A DNA stretch of 64,000 nucleotides from Pseudomonas lutea. Lineage in GTDB: Bacteria > Pseudomonadota > Gammaproteobacteria > Pseudomonadales > Pseudomonadaceae. This document shows, one piece after another, positions 45,356 to 55,160 of the stretch. The stretch is from assembly GCF_000759445.1 (NCBI RefSeq), contig NZ_JRMB01000001.1:682001-746000 (forward strand). The letters are read 5' to 3'. Each line of letters starts with the position of its first letter. Positions within the stretch are counted from its first letter, which is position 1. The position numbers were made by a program, and so were the translations under genes. The notes beneath the pieces are model-generated. The model had not been told where the DNA came from, ran no database searches, and was given only the letters and a program-made list of their open reading frames with translations.

Positions 45356-45706
45356 ATGAGTGGAATAAACGCCCGTATTAGGGAAGAGCGCGAGCGCCTT
45401 GGGCTTTCACAGCGTGCATTCGGCGAAATCGGTGGTGTTGAAGCCAATGCACAGGGTAAGTACGAAAATGGCGAGCGTACGCCAAAAGCAGATTATCTGG
45501 CACGCGTCGCTCAGCGGGGCGTCGACGTGCTTTACGTGTTGACGGGGTCCCGCGTCCCGGTACCGATCGACGGTTTGAGTCAAAGTGAAGAGTGGATCCT
45601 GGGCAGCTATCGCACGCTGGTCAAAGAGGATCAGGACGCAATCTATCGACTGACCACGACCCTTGCGGAATACACCAGTACTTATGCGCCTGAGAAAAAG
45701 GCCTGA
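45356..45706 (+). CDS. XRE-family HTH regulator
   Basis: A 116-residue protein with an N-terminal XRE HTH (INARIREERERLGLSQRAFGEIGGVEANAQGKYENGERTPKADYLARVAQRGVDVLYVLTG) and a C-terminal helical tail (SQSEEWILGSYRTLVKEDQDAIYRLTTTLAEYTS) resembling the family of prophage-type repressors. An in-frame ATG nine codons upstream is possible; the ribosome site is weak for both. It is divergent from the 76-residue HTH and is followed 208 bp later by gacA. Confidence 0.8.
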   Translation: MSGINARIREERERLGLSQRAFGEIGGVEANAQGKYENGERTPKADYLARVAQRGVDVLYVLTGSRVPVPIDGLSQSEEWILGSYRTLVKEDQDAIYRLTTTLAEYTSTYAPEKKA

Positions 45707-45825
45707 CTTGACGCCGGATCTGGCCGGCATCGGGTAAGGCTGCAGGGGTGCGTTTGAAGATTTTTATCAAATTCTGCGGTCGATGATGATAGTTTGTCGG
45801 CACTGTTGTAGATCATCTGATACAT

Positions 45826-45841
45826 AAGCGCAGGAGCGCTT
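45826..45841. other. Short hairpin upstream of gacA
   Basis: AAGCGCAGGAGCGCTT forms a 6-bp perfect stem with an AGGA loop, about 75 bp before the gacA start. It could mark a leader RNA structure; no function is established. Confidence 0.35.
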
Positions 45842-45914
45842 CGAAGTCAGTCGGTTTCTTTCTTTTTGCTAACGTGGCGGGTGATCGTCATGCAACGTTC
45901 GGTGGGGTGTCTGC

Positions 45915-46559
45915 TTGATTAGGGTGCTGGTTGTCGATGACCATGATCTGGTTCGGACAGGTATCACGCGCATGCTGGCCGATATCGACGGCTTGCAAGT
46001 GGTGGGGCAGGCCGAGTCTGGCGAGGAATCGCTGCAGAAAGCCCGTGAGTTGAAGCCCGACGTCGTGCTGATGGACGTCAAAATGCCCGGTATCGGCGGT
46101 CTCGAGGCGACTCGCAAGCTGATGCGCAGCCATCCCGACATGAAGGTGGTCGCGGTCACCGTGTGCGAAGAAGACCCGTTCCCCACGCGATTACTGCAGG
46201 CAGGCGCGGCCGGGTACATGACCAAGGGTGCCGGGCTGACCGAGATGGTCCAGGCCATCCGCCTCGTGTTCGCCGGGCAGCGCTACATCAGCCCACAGAT
46301 CGCACAACAGCTGGCACTGAAATCCTTCCAGCCGCAGACCAGCAATTCGCCGTTCGATCTTCTGTCCGAGCGCGAAATCCAGATTGCCCTTATGATCGTC
46401 GGCTGCCAGAAAGTGCAGACCATTTCCGACAAGCTTTGCCTGTCCCCCAAAACCGTGAATACCTACCGGTACCGCATATTCGAGAAGCTGTCGATTAGCA
46501 GTGATGTTGAGCTGGCCTTGCTGGCCGTCCGTCACGGCATGGTCGACGCCAGCGCCTGA
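45915..46559 (+). CDS. gacA: Response regulator GacA/UvrY
   Basis: A 214-residue NarL/FixJ-type response regulator: receiver with phospho-Asp in [13 protein letters not shown] (D54) and Lys in GYMTKG, then a LuxR-type HTH ([44 protein letters not shown]). It starts with TTG, known for gacA in P. fluorescens. The gacA-uvrC-pgsA-tRNA order is characteristic of Pseudomonas. With GacS it switches on the small RNAs that control RsmA and thus secondary metabolism and virulence. Confidence 0.97.
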   Translation: MIRVLVVDDHDLVRTGITRMLADIDGLQVVGQAESGEESLQKARELKPDVVLMDVKMPGIGGLEATRKLMRSHPDMKVVAVTVCEEDPFPTRLLQAGAAGYMTKGAGLTEMVQAIRLVFAGQRYISPQIAQQLALKSFQPQTSNSPFDLLSEREIQIALMIVGCQKVQTISDKLCLSPKTVNTYRYRIFEKLSISSDVELALLAVRHGMVDASA

Positions 46560-46560
46560 A

Positions 46561-48384
46561 ATGACCCAACCGTTTGATCCCAGTGCTTTTCTGTCCACCT
46601 GCAGTGGTCGCCCCGGCGTATATCGCATGTTCGATATCGACGGCCGGCTGCTGTACGTCGGCAAGGCCAAGAATTTAAAGAAGCGTCTCGCCAGTTATTT
46701 TCGCAAGACCGGCCACGCGCCGAAAACCGGCGCGCTGGTTGCCCGCATCGCTCAGGTCGAAACCACCATCACCGCCAATGAAACCGAGGCGTTGCTGCTG
46801 GAACAGACACTGATCAAGGAGTCGCGGCCACCGTACAACATCCTGTTGCGGGATGATAAATCGTACCCTTACGTGCACCTCTCCGACGGTGAATTCCCGC
46901 GACTGAGCATTCACCGTGGCGCCAAAAAAGCCAAGGGCCGCTATTTCGGGCCGTACCCGAGCGCAGGCGCCATTCGCGAGAGCCTTAGCATTCTGCAAAA
47001 GACCTTCCACGTGCGTCAGTGCGAAGACAGTTTCTACAAGAACCGCACCCGGCCTTGCCTGCAATATCAGATCAAGCGCTGCAAGGCCCCTTGCGTGAAC
47101 CTTGTCGAACCCCAGATCTATAACGATGACGTGCGTCATTCGGTCATGTTTCTGGAGGGGCGCAGCAATGCCCTCACCGATGAGCTCAATGCGCTGATGG
47201 AAAAGGCCTCAATGGACCTCGATTTCGAGCACGCCGCCGAGCTGCGTGACCAGATCGGGCTGCTGCGCCGTGTTCAGGATCAGCAGAGCATGGACGGTGG
47301 CACCGGCGACGTTGATGTGGTGGCAGCGTTCGTGAACCCGGGTGGCGCTTGCGTACACCTGATCAGCGTGCGCGGCGGTCGGGTATTGGGCAGCAAGAAT
47401 TTCTTCCCGCAGGTTGGTATTGAGGAGGAGGTGGGTGAGGTCATGTCCGCTTTCCTGGCGCAGTACTTTCTTGGTGGCGGTGAGCGCGAGTTGCCGGGCG
47501 AGGTCATCGTCAACGTGGTCCACGAAGACTTCCCGACGCTGATCGACGCCATCGACGCATCGCGAGGCCGCGAAATCACCATCAGCCATCGGGTCCGTGG
47601 AACGCGGGCGCGGTGGCAGCAACTGGCTGTGACCAATGCCGAGCAGGCGCTGATGGCGCGGCTGGCCAACCGTCAACACGTCGCGGCGCGTTTCGATGCG
47701 CTGGCGCAGGTGCTCAAGCTGGACGAACCGCCGCAGCGGCTGGAGTGCTACGACATCAGTCACTCCAGCGGCGAAGCGACCGTGGCGTCCTGTGTGGTGT
47801 TCGGCCCCGAAGGCCCCATCAAGTCGGACTACCGGCGCTACAACATCGAAGGCATTACCGCCGGGGATGACTACGCTGCCATGCACCAGGCGCTGACCCG
47901 TCGCTTCAGCAAAATCAAGGACGGCGAGGGCAAGCTGCCCGACATTCTGCTGGTCGACGGCGGCAAGGGCCAGTTGAGCATGGCCCGTGACGTGATGAAT
48001 GAGCTGGCAGTCCCGGACCTGATTCTGCTCGGCGTTGCCAAAGGAACAACGCGCAAGGCAGGCTTTGAAACGCTGTATCTGAACGATGCTGCGCATGAGT
48101 TCACCCTCAAAGGCGACTCGCCAGCGTTGCACCTGATCCAGCAGATTCGTGACGAAGCCCACCGATTCGCCATTACCGGGCACCGTGCGCGACGCGGTAA
48201 AACCCGCCGAACCTCAACGCTGGAAGGCGTTGCTGGGGTGGGGCCAACCCGGCGTCGCGACCTGCTCAAACACTTCGGTGGCCTTCAGGAATTGTCCCGT
48301 GCCAGCATCGAAGAAATCGCCAAGGCGCCGGGAATCAGCAAAAAGCTCGCAGAGTCGATTTATGCAAACCTGCACAGCGAGTAG
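46561..48384 (+). CDS. uvrC: UvrABC system protein C
   Basis: A 607-residue excinuclease subunit making both incisions in nucleotide excision repair. An N-terminal GIY-YIG domain (GVYRM...[14 protein letters not shown]), a UVR coiled coil ([16 protein letters not shown]), the RNase-H-like endonuclease core ([32 protein letters not shown]) and the C-terminal helix-hairpin-helix ([19 protein letters not shown]) are all intact. Its start is one base after the gacA stop, and a promoter inside gacA is possible. Confidence 0.97.
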   Translation: MTQPFDPSAFLSTCSGRPGVYRMFDIDGRLLYVGKAKNLKKRLASYFRKTGHAPKTGALVARIAQVETTITANETEALLLEQTLIKESRPPYNILLRDDKSYPYVHLSDGEFPRLSIHRGAKKAKGRYFGPYPSAGAIRESLSILQKTFHVRQCEDSFYKNRTRPCLQYQIKRCKAPCVNLVEPQIYNDDVRHSVMFLEGRSNALTDELNALMEKASMDLDFEHAAELRDQIGLLRRVQDQQSMDGGTGDVDVVAAFVNPGGACVHLISVRGGRVLGSKNFFPQVGIEEEVGEVMSAFLAQYFLGGGERELPGEVIVNVVHEDFPTLIDAIDASRGREITISHRVRGTRARWQQLAVTNAEQALMARLANRQHVAARFDALAQVLKLDEPPQRLECYDISHSSGEATVASCVVFGPEGPIKSDYRRYNIEGITAGDDYAAMHQALTRRFSKIKDGEGKLPDILLVDGGKGQLSMARDVMNELAVPDLILLGVAKGTTRKAGFETLYLNDAAHEFTLKGDSPALHLIQQIRDEAHRFAITGHRARRGKTRRTSTLEGVAGVGPTRRRDLLKHFGGLQELSRASIEEIAKAPGISKKLAESIYANLHSE

Positions 48385-48416
48385 AATGCTCGCTCACCTC
48401 GTAGCCAGTTGTGCCG

Positions 48417-48977
48417 ATGAATATCCCTAATCTGATCACCGTATTACGTGTCCTGCTGATTCCGATCTTCATTCTGTTGTTCTATCTGCCGTACCACTGG
48501 AGCTACATGGCGGCCAGCTCGGTATTCGCTTTGGCAGCCGCGACTGACTGGCTGGACGGGTATCTGGCAAGACGACTTGAGCAAAGCACCCCGTTCGGCG
48601 CGTTCCTTGACCCGGTTGCCGACAAGCTGATGGTGGCCGTTGCGCTGGTGCTGCTGGTGCAGGCCCACGCCAATTTGTGGCTCACGCTGCCTGCGGCGGT
48701 TATCATCGGCCGGGAGATCGTAATCTCCGCCTTGCGCGAGTGGATGGCGGAGCTGGGTGCGCGGGCGCAGGTCGCCGTCTCGAATCTCGGCAAGTGGAAA
48801 ACCGCAGCGCAGATGCTCGCGCTGGTGATCTTGCTGGCCAACCCGCCCGCTTTCACCTTCTGGGTGGTGTTGGGTTATGTGCTGTTGATGGTCGCAGCAG
48901 GCCTCACCCTGTGGTCGATGGTGCAATACCTGCGCGCCGCATGGCCGCATCTCCGTACCACTACAGATGAAAAATAA
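48417..48977 (+). CDS. pgsA: CDP-diacylglycerol-glycerol-3-phosphate 3-phosphatidyltransferase
   Basis: A 186-residue membrane enzyme of phosphatidylglycerol synthesis. The CDP-alcohol phosphotransferase motif [20 protein letters not shown]...DPVADK (DGx2ARx8Gx3Dx3D) is intact. The ATG at 48417 gives the family N terminus [19 protein letters not shown]; an in-frame GTG two codons earlier is less likely. It follows uvrC by 32 bp, as in most pseudomonads. Confidence 0.96.
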   Translation: MNIPNLITVLRVLLIPIFILLFYLPYHWSYMAASSVFALAAATDWLDGYLARRLEQSTPFGAFLDPVADKLMVAVALVLLVQAHANLWLTLPAAVIIGREIVISALREWMAELGARAQVAVSNLGKWKTAAQMLALVILLANPPAFTFWVVLGYVLLMVAAGLTLWSMVQYLRAAWPHLRTTTDEK

Positions 48978-48996
48978 GTATTTTTAAATCAAGGGG

Positions 48997-49024
48997 TTGA
49001 CGGGGTCATTTGAGTGTATAGAAT
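48997..49024 (+). promoter_or_regulatory. Sigma-70 promoter of the tRNA pair
   Basis: TTGACG at 48997-49002 and TAGAAT at 49019-49024 are separated by 16 bp and lie 15 bp before the tRNA-Gly start. Confidence 0.7.
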
Positions 49025-49038
49025 GGCGCCCACACAAA

Positions 49039-49114
<76 letters not shown>

Positions 49115-49159
49115 GTTTGTATGCGTTTAACGGTAGTGGTTGGATCGTTGAGCGTTTGA

Positions 49160-49233
49160 GGCCGAGTAGCAAAATGGTTATGCCGCGGATTGCAAATCCG
49201 CTTACGCCGGTTCGATTCCGACCTCGGCCTCCA
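49160..49233 (+). tRNA. tRNA-Cys (GCA)
   Basis: A 74-base cloverleaf: acceptor GGCCGAG/CTCGGCC, anticodon stem GGATT-GCA-AATCC with anticodon GCA at 49192-49194, T-loop TTCGATT, encoded CCA. It follows tRNA-Gly by 45 bp. A tRNA-Leu found after it in some relatives is absent here. Confidence 0.97.
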
Positions 49234-49238
49234 CATTT

Positions 49239-49273
49239 AAAGCCTGTAAGATCAACGTCTTACGGGCTTTTTT
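49239..49273 (+). terminator. Intrinsic terminator after the tRNAs
   Basis: AAGCCTGTAAGA/TCTTACGGGCTT, a stem of about 12 pairs with one mismatch, followed by TTTTTT. Confidence 0.9.
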
Positions 49274-49393
49274 GTGGGCGGTGATTGGCAAATCGTTTCC
49301 GCATCACGTCCATCACTTCCGCAATCTGGCGATGCGTGCCTGCGGTGCCAATCCCGGGCCGTCCGGGACAGCCAGCCCGCCTGTCCTGAACGC

Positions 49394-50278
49394 TCATTCA
49401 AACAGCTCGCGCTCCTCATCAAACATCCGGACGATCTCGTCGCTGACAATCCTGATGGCGGTGTCCTTCCTGTCGCGCCTGCGGGTGATCAGGAACACGT
49501 CCTTGCTTTCCGGGACCAATCCCAGATCACACACGTGCAGTGCCGGGTCCGCGCGGCCGATGTAGTGGGGGATCAAGGCCAGGCCCACTCCTGAACGTGC
49601 GGCCATGGCCTGGAGCGATTGATCTTTGGCGCGGAAGGCGACGCGGGCGCGGGGGAAGTGCCGCGTCATCCACGTGGACATCGACAGGTAGGCATCTGCT
49701 TCATTGAAACCAATGAGCACGGGATCGCCTTCCTTAGTGGCTGCGCGACACGCCTCCTGAGTTCCATAGAACCCGTAGCCCACCGTGACCAGCGGACGCG
49801 CGATGACATCACCGTCCCTGGGCATGTCGAAGCGAATCGCGATGTCGGCTTCATGCCGTTCAAGGCTGACAGCTCGCAGGGCAGGGGCGAGGTCGATGTC
49901 CAGCTTCGGGTAACGGGCGGCCAGTGTTGGCAGTCGCAGCGCGAGATAGCCGCCCGAAAGCCCGGGAGAAGAGTTTATGCGGATCAGGCCGGAGGGCGTG
50001 CCGTCCTGCATCCCGCGCGCCAAGGTCTGAGCCGCTTGCTCCATGTCGCTGGCAGCTTCGAGCGCATGCGTCCCGGCGTGGGTCAGGACATAGCCGTCCG
50101 GGCGTCGCTCGACCAGCTTCACCCCCAGTGTTTCCTCCAGCGAATGAAGCCGGCGTGCCACTGTTGCGTGGTTGACGGAAAGCATTCTGGCCGCTGCAGA
50201 CAGGCTGCCATGCCGAGCCAATGCCAGGAAAATCCTGACATCTTGCCAGTCCGGGTCTGTGCGTTTTTTATCAGTCAT
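49394..50278 (-). CDS. LysR-family regulator, likely of the adjacent SDR
   Basis: A 294-residue LTTR with an HTH of the single-gene catabolic type (VRIFLALARHGSLSAAARMLSVNHATVARRLHSLEETLG) and an effector domain carrying GLIRINSSPGLSGGYLALRLP. It diverges from the SDR gene at 50358 with 79 bp between, so it probably controls that gene. Ligand unknown. Confidence 0.9.
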   Translation of the reverse strand: MTDKKRTDPDWQDVRIFLALARHGSLSAAARMLSVNHATVARRLHSLEETLGVKLVERRPDGYVLTHAGTHALEAASDMEQAAQTLARGMQDGTPSGLIRINSSPGLSGGYLALRLPTLAARYPKLDIDLAPALRAVSLERHEADIAIRFDMPRDGDVIARPLVTVGYGFYGTQEACRAATKEGDPVLIGFNEADAYLSMSTWMTRHFPRARVAFRAKDQSLQAMAARSGVGLALIPHYIGRADPALHVCDLGLVPESKDVFLITRRRDRKDTAIRIVSDEIVRMFDEERELFE

Positions 50279-50357
50279 TGATAAAAGATAGGGAATTTTC
50301 GAACAGCTGACAACGTTCTATCTTTTGCTGACCTACAGAGCACTCAGGAACAGCAAA

Positions 50358-51068
50358 ATGTCTGATATCAAGAAAGTTGCCATCGTCACAGGCGCCTCAC
50401 AGGGAATGGGCGAGGGCATCGTCAATGCATTTCTCGCCAGGGGGTATGGCGTAGCCGCGACCTCCCGTTCGATCAAACCCTCGACGCGGCCGGATCTGAT
50501 CACGGTTGCCGGTGACATAGGTGATCCCGATACTGGCAAGCAATTGGTCGCTGCGGCGCTGGAACGGTTCGGCCGCATCGACACGCTGGTCAATAACGCC
50601 GGCATCTTCATTGGCAAGGCATTCACCGACTACACGGAAGAAGATTACCGCCTGAAGCTCAAGACCAACCTCGACGGGTTCTTCTTTACCACCCAAGCCG
50701 TCCTCCCGGTGATGCTGGCGCAGGGTAGCGGGCATGTCGTTCAGATCACTGCCTCGACCGCAGAGTTTGCCAGCTCGCGTTCGCCTGCCTTCATTGCGAT
50801 GCTCACCAAAGGCGGCATGAACTCGGCGACCAAGAGCCTGGCGATCGAATACGCTACCCAGGGGATTCGTGTGAACGCCGTGGCGCCGGGTGTGATTCGC
50901 ACACCCATGCATAACCCGGAGCGGGTCGAACAGCTGAGCGCCTTCCACCCCATGAACAAGCTGGGTGAGGTCGAGGACATCGTGCGCGCGGTGCTTTATC
51001 TTGAGGATGCGACGTTCTCGACTGGCGAGATCCTGCATGTCGACGGCGGTCTGATTGCGGGTCGTTGA
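50358..51068 (+). CDS. SDR-family protein lacking the catalytic tyrosine
   Basis: A 236-residue classical-SDR fold: cofactor loop TGASQGMGEG, NNAG motif (VNNAGIFIG), and the C-terminal IRVNAVAPGVIRTPM block. The catalytic Ser is present (TASTA, S133), but the YxxxK pair reads AMLTK: Lys is K151 and Ala stands where Tyr is expected (A147). Either a divergent SDR branch that uses another residue, or a regulatory/inactive paralogue. It follows a divergent LysR gene. Start at 50358 has an AGGAA site. Confidence 0.85.
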   Translation: MSDIKKVAIVTGASQGMGEGIVNAFLARGYGVAATSRSIKPSTRPDLITVAGDIGDPDTGKQLVAAALERFGRIDTLVNNAGIFIGKAFTDYTEEDYRLKLKTNLDGFFFTTQAVLPVMLAQGSGHVVQITASTAEFASSRSPAFIAMLTKGGMNSATKSLAIEYATQGIRVNAVAPGVIRTPMHNPERVEQLSAFHPMNKLGEVEDIVRAVLYLEDATFSTGEILHVDGGLIAGR

Positions 51069-51152
51069 GCTGACAGGAAGGGGGAGCGGCGCGCTCCCTC
51101 TTCGACGTACCCACGTCACTTTGAGGATCCGAGATGCAAGGGCGAGACAATC

Positions 51153-52064
51153 ATGACGCGTGAGAGGGAAGGCACCTTGCCTGTAGACGGCGCCTGCATC
51201 TGGTATCGAATAGTGGGGACCGGCCCGCTATTGTTTGTACAGACGCCGGGATGGGGTATCGGCTCTGCCCTGTACCAGTCAACGCTTGGCGATCTTGCGC
51301 AGCGCTTCACGCTGGTATTCCACGACACCAGAGGCAGCGGCCGTTCGTCTCTCTCGGGAGATGGTTTCGCCATGGTGAATGTGGGCCAGTTCGTGCTGGA
51401 CCTGGAGGCACTGCGTCAGCATCTCGATATCGAGCGTTTCGTGCTGCTGGGTCATTCGCATGGCGGCTATATTGCGATGAACTATGCCCTGGCATACCCG
51501 GGGCGTGTCACTGCGCTAGTGCTGGTGGCCTCGCAATTGGGCGTTGACGAGCCGCAGGCAGACGTGCGGCGGACCCTGCCGGTGCTGGCCGGAGACTCAC
51601 GGTTTGCAGCGGCCGCAGCGGCATTTCAGGCGCCAGGCAAATTCGCAGATGACGCTGAGTTTTCCGGGTTTCTGCGCCAGGTCGCCCCTCTGTATTTCAA
51701 GGAGCCCTCTGGCCATGGCTATGAACAGTTCACGACCTACCTTAATGAACATCAGGTTCCCCTGAAGACTTTCCAGGCCTGCGCGGTCACAAATCGACAC
51801 TTTCCAGTAAGGGCAAGATTGGCTGAATTGCACATCCCAACCCTGTGCCTGGTGGGGCAGTCTGATTTCATCTGCTCGCCGGTTCAGTCACAAGCGATCC
51901 ACGGCAGCATTGCGAGGAGCGTTCTGGTTGAATTCCTGAACAGTGGTCATTTTTGCTGGCTTGAAGAGGCCGAGCTCTTTCGCAGCGTGCTGTCGCGCTT
52001 TCTAGACGGTAGCCTCGCGCGTGACGGAGACGATAGTCGTGCTCTTCAATTGCTGCGCGTCTGA
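51153..52064 (+). CDS. Alpha/beta hydrolase, proline-iminopeptidase-like
   Basis: A 303-residue hydrolase: oxyanion region TPGWGIGSALY, nucleophile elbow GHSHGGYIAM with the catalytic Ser, acid region LVGQSDFICSP and His in LNSGHFCWLEE. No signal peptide. It follows the SDR gene on the same strand after 84 bp and may be co-transcribed. Substrate unknown; haloalkane dehalogenase-like and prolyl-peptidase-like branches share this layout. Confidence 0.85.
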   Translation: MTREREGTLPVDGACIWYRIVGTGPLLFVQTPGWGIGSALYQSTLGDLAQRFTLVFHDTRGSGRSSLSGDGFAMVNVGQFVLDLEALRQHLDIERFVLLGHSHGGYIAMNYALAYPGRVTALVLVASQLGVDEPQADVRRTLPVLAGDSRFAAAAAAFQAPGKFADDAEFSGFLRQVAPLYFKEPSGHGYEQFTTYLNEHQVPLKTFQACAVTNRHFPVRARLAELHIPTLCLVGQSDFICSPVQSQAIHGSIARSVLVEFLNSGHFCWLEEAELFRSVLSRFLDGSLARDGDDSRALQLLRV

Positions 52065-52272
52065 CCTCCACGAGGGACGCTGCTTGGGTTCGACGAGTGC
52101 TGAAAAAGAATTTGGAATAACTTCGCCCCTTCAGACGTTTATACAAGGCAGGCGCTGACGGCCAATGTGGGCCATCGGCACAGCTCGGTAACGGTCTTGA
52201 TGAAGCACTGGTGAATGATGGTGTGCGGCGTGGGACCTTTCATAAAAATATCAGCAAGCGAAGAGCAGACGA

Positions 52273-53121
52273 ATGAGCGATTCAAGCGTAAATCCCGCTA
52301 CACCCGCCGTGGCATTGGCGGCGGAAATTGTCGAGCGCGAGGCGTGGCTGGATCTGTTCGACGCCGCACCCCAATCTGCTCGGGCGGCGTTTGGACTGTC
52401 CAGTTCCAGGATCGGCGGGATGGGCTTACTGGCGAGCCGTGGCATTCCCATCACTGAGTTCAACCGTGCGATGGGCGTGGACACCCAGGGCCCGTTGCCG
52501 CACAGGGATTTGCTCGCGGCGACTGACTGGCTCGATTCCCATGCCGCGCAAGGCTGGGCTTTTCAAGTCGCGCCCGCCTCACAGGCCGCCTCCAATTTGC
52601 AGACCATCGAGCCTATGGGTTTCGGCCCCTCGGGGTCGGGCTGGGCCAAATTCGTCAAGTGGGTGGCTGGCCCCACTCCAGCGCGGTTGCCTGCAGGCGT
52701 GGAGATCCGCATTGCCGATGCCGCCGCCGCCGCGTCCTTCGGCGGCACCGTGCAGGCAGGCTTTGGCGTGGCGCCGGAATGCGCCGATTGGTTCGCGGCG
52801 TTGGTCGGGCGTCCCGGGTGGTGCTGTTTCCTTGCCACGATTGACGGCGAGCCGGCGGCGGCTGCGGCGATGTTCATTCGCGACGGCGCTGCGTGGTCGG
52901 GTATGTCGACGACATTACCGGACTACCGCGGGCGGGGCCTGCAATCTGCTTTAATCGACGCCCGTCTGAACGAAGCAGCAGCGCGCGGCGTTACATGGGT
53001 GACCAGTGAAACGGGGCAGCCATCGGTCGAAGACGAACCCGGGTTTTCCTCGTACAGAAACCAAAAGCGTGGCGGATTCGAGCGTGCCTACATCAGGCTG
53101 AATCTCAAGCGTGCCGACTGA
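52273..53121 (+). CDS. GNAT-family acetyltransferase
   Basis: A 282-residue protein whose C-terminal half is a GNAT domain: motif A TTLPDYRGRGLQSALIDARL with the acetyl-CoA-binding RGRGLQ, followed by the C-terminal VEDEPGFSSYRNQKRGGFERAYIRL. The N-terminal 120 residues form a second, degenerate GNAT-like half, so a tandem architecture is likely. Substrate unknown. It is monocistronic. Confidence 0.85.
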   Translation: MSDSSVNPATPAVALAAEIVEREAWLDLFDAAPQSARAAFGLSSSRIGGMGLLASRGIPITEFNRAMGVDTQGPLPHRDLLAATDWLDSHAAQGWAFQVAPASQAASNLQTIEPMGFGPSGSGWAKFVKWVAGPTPARLPAGVEIRIADAAAAASFGGTVQAGFGVAPECADWFAALVGRPGWCCFLATIDGEPAAAAAMFIRDGAAWSGMSTTLPDYRGRGLQSALIDARLNEAAARGVTWVTSETGQPSVEDEPGFSSYRNQKRGGFERAYIRLNLKRAD

Positions 53122-53257
53122 TTCGACGACTGAACTCGGCCCCTGCGCATTACGTAGCAACCGCGTTGCGGGGGCCGCCGATTTGCCAGGCGAATGACCG
53201 CCACCACTGGCGTTGCTTACCAGTGGTGCACATCGCGCGCCATTGTAAAACCGGATG
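53122..53257. other. Short spacer with a CCACTGG/CCAGTGG hairpin
   Basis: About 53200-53226 reads ccaccactggcgttgcttaccagtggtg, an inverted CACCACTGG/CCAGTGGTG stem of about 9 pairs. It lies between two convergent genes and may end one of them. No gene is seen. Confidence 0.5.
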
Positions 53258-54310
53258 TTATCGACTGATGAGTCCGTCCCAGGCGTCAGCGAGCGTGGCT
53301 TGATAGGCGTAGAGACCAGGGACTCCGCCCGTCATCACAAACACCACATCCTCGCCTTGCTGGTAAGCACCCTGGCGCAGCTGGCTGAGCAGCCCGGCGA
53401 AAGCCTTGCCCGAATAGACCGGGTCCAGCAACAGCCCTTCAGTTCTTGCCAGCAATGCGACCGCTTCGAGCATTGCCCGAGTAGGCTGACCGTAGGCCGC
53501 GCCAAGCTGGCTGTCGTCCACTTGCACAGCGTGGGCCAGGCCGTGATTGAATCCGGCCAGCTCCAGCGTGGAGGTGGCAAGTTCGGTGGTCTTCTTCACG
53601 GCACCGGCAGCACTGGTCATCACCGCAAAGCCGTTGATGATCCGTGGGTCGCGCGCCATGGCGCACCAGCCGGCAATCAAGCCCGCCTGGGTTCCGCTGC
53701 TGCCATTGGCGACGGTGATGCCCTTGAGGTTCAGCCCCCCAGCGTCAGCCTGCTGGCTGATTTCCACGGCGCAGTCGGCATAGCCCAGGGCGCCGAGTGG
53801 GGTTGACCCTCCCACCGGGATGACCGCGACGCTTTTGCCACGCAGGGTCAGTTGGTCGCAGAGCACGACCGCATTGTCCTGGGCTGATGCACCCCGCGCG
53901 AGTACATGGCATTGCGCGCCGAAAATCCTGTTCAACAGCACGTTACCGTTGTGGTTGTAATCCGCAGTGTTGATGTCCACTTCCTGGGTCAGGATGAGGT
54001 GGCACTCCAGTCCCAATCTTGCACAAACGGCGGCCGTAAGGCGGGCATGGTTGGATTGCAGACCTCCGAAGGTGATGACTGTGTCATGGCCGGCTGCAAT
54101 GACGCTCGCCATGTGGTACTGCAATTTCCTGAGTTTGTTGCCCCCACCGCCGATGGGGATGAGGTCGTCGCGCTTCAGATAAATGCCCGCTTCAACACCT
54201 TCACGCTTGAGGGCGCTTTCCAGTCCAGTCGCGCGGTAGAGCGGGGTAGGACCGACAGTCAGATCTATTCGCGGAACATCGGCAAACCCTTTTTGAATCG
54301 ATGGGACCAT
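53258..54310 (-). CDS. PLP-dependent D-cysteine desulfhydrase/ACC-deaminase-family enzyme
   Basis: A 350-residue fold-type II PLP enzyme. The PLP Lys is in IGGGGNKLRKLQY, with FGGLQSNHARLTAAVCA and the C-terminal DPVYSGKAFAGLL and MTGGVPGLYAY blocks. The family includes D-cysteine desulfhydrase, L-cysteate sulfo-lyase and ACC deaminase. The DLTVGPTPLYRAT start and length fit the desulfhydrase/CuyA branch. Which substrate is used cannot be told; sulfur amino acid or organosulfonate breakdown is the most likely role. Confidence 0.85.
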   Translation of the reverse strand: MVPSIQKGFADVPRIDLTVGPTPLYRATGLESALKREGVEAGIYLKRDDLIPIGGGGNKLRKLQYHMASVIAAGHDTVITFGGLQSNHARLTAAVCARLGLECHLILTQEVDINTADYNHNGNVLLNRIFGAQCHVLARGASAQDNAVVLCDQLTLRGKSVAVIPVGGSTPLGALGYADCAVEISQQADAGGLNLKGITVANGSSGTQAGLIAGWCAMARDPRIINGFAVMTSAAGAVKKTTELATSTLELAGFNHGLAHAVQVDDSQLGAAYGQPTRAMLEAVALLARTEGLLLDPVYSGKAFAGLLSQLRQGAYQQGEDVVFVMTGGVPGLYAYQATLADAWDGLISR

Positions 54311-54420
54311 TGCTGCAGCTCCTGCTTAAGCCCAGTGTTGGGCGACAGCCAGCGAATGACCTTGAAGCGATTCGCTGACCAGCGACCTAACGCATCTAGA
54401 CGACGTCGTTGCGAGAACTG

Positions 54421-54939
54421 TCAGATAACGCCACAGGCCATACGATCACCGCCACCACCCAACGGCATCGGCATATCGGAATGGTTGTCCCCACCGGCAT
54501 GAATCATCAGCGCGTGGCCTTTGATCTCGGAAAGCTTCTTCAGGCGGGGGGCGAGCACCGGATAGTTGGCCACGCCGTCCGCCGTGACGTAGACAGCCGG
54601 CAGATCGCCCAGATGGCCGTCTGCATACGGGCCCAGATGCTTGCCCGTATGACCGGGGTCAAAGTGGCCGCCGGCGGCCAGAGCCGCGACTTTTTTGCCG
54701 TCCTTCATGCCTGAGTCGCAGCTCGCATTTTCATGCACATGAAACCCATGGATGCCTGCAGGCAACGACTTCAACTGCGGGGTGAAGACCAGCCCGTAAG
54801 CCGTCTCGCTGATGGTCACCTGGCCGATGGGCTGAGGTGCCCCGTCGGCGCTGACCAGGTTCATGGGCACATCAAGCGATGCTGCGTGAGCACCGACGGA
54901 TATCATTGCAAACAATCCAAGTAATAGATGGGATTTCAT
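54421..54939 (-). CDS. sodC: Periplasmic Cu/Zn superoxide dismutase
   Basis: A 172-residue enzyme. The start at 54939 gives a signal peptide ([19 protein letters not shown], then ASL). Metal ligands are present: [29 protein letters not shown] and the [13 protein letters not shown] loop, and the two disulfide Cys (ENASC, MACGVI). It dismutates superoxide in the periplasm. Ends with GDRMACGVI. Followed by the lone ECF sigma factor on the same strand. Confidence 0.95.
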   Translation of the reverse strand: MKSHLLLGLFAMISVGAHAASLDVPMNLVSADGAPQPIGQVTISETAYGLVFTPQLKSLPAGIHGFHVHENASCDSGMKDGKKVAALAAGGHFDPGHTGKHLGPYADGHLGDLPAVYVTADGVANYPVLAPRLKKLSEIKGHALMIHAGGDNHSDMPMPLGGGGDRMACGVI

Positions 54940-55160
54940 AAACACCTCGGTGAGTGACTCAGGAAAAGCCACAGGCCACTATTAGTTTGCCCTATGGCAT
55001 GAACTGCGAGAGAGGATAGGAACTAATGTGGGCGACGTCCACAACAAGATGGGCATGTATCCAGCGATCAATTGGCTGGCGTCACTGTTGAACACCGTAA
55101 TGGCTAACGCGATGCTTTGTGCTTCAGGATGAATCAGTAGTGTTCATAAGTAGACATATA

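Noticed and set aside
45044..45706. Integrated prophage near gacA
   Set aside because: Two HTH genes resemble phage regulators but there is no integrase, structural gene or att-like duplication in the vicinity.
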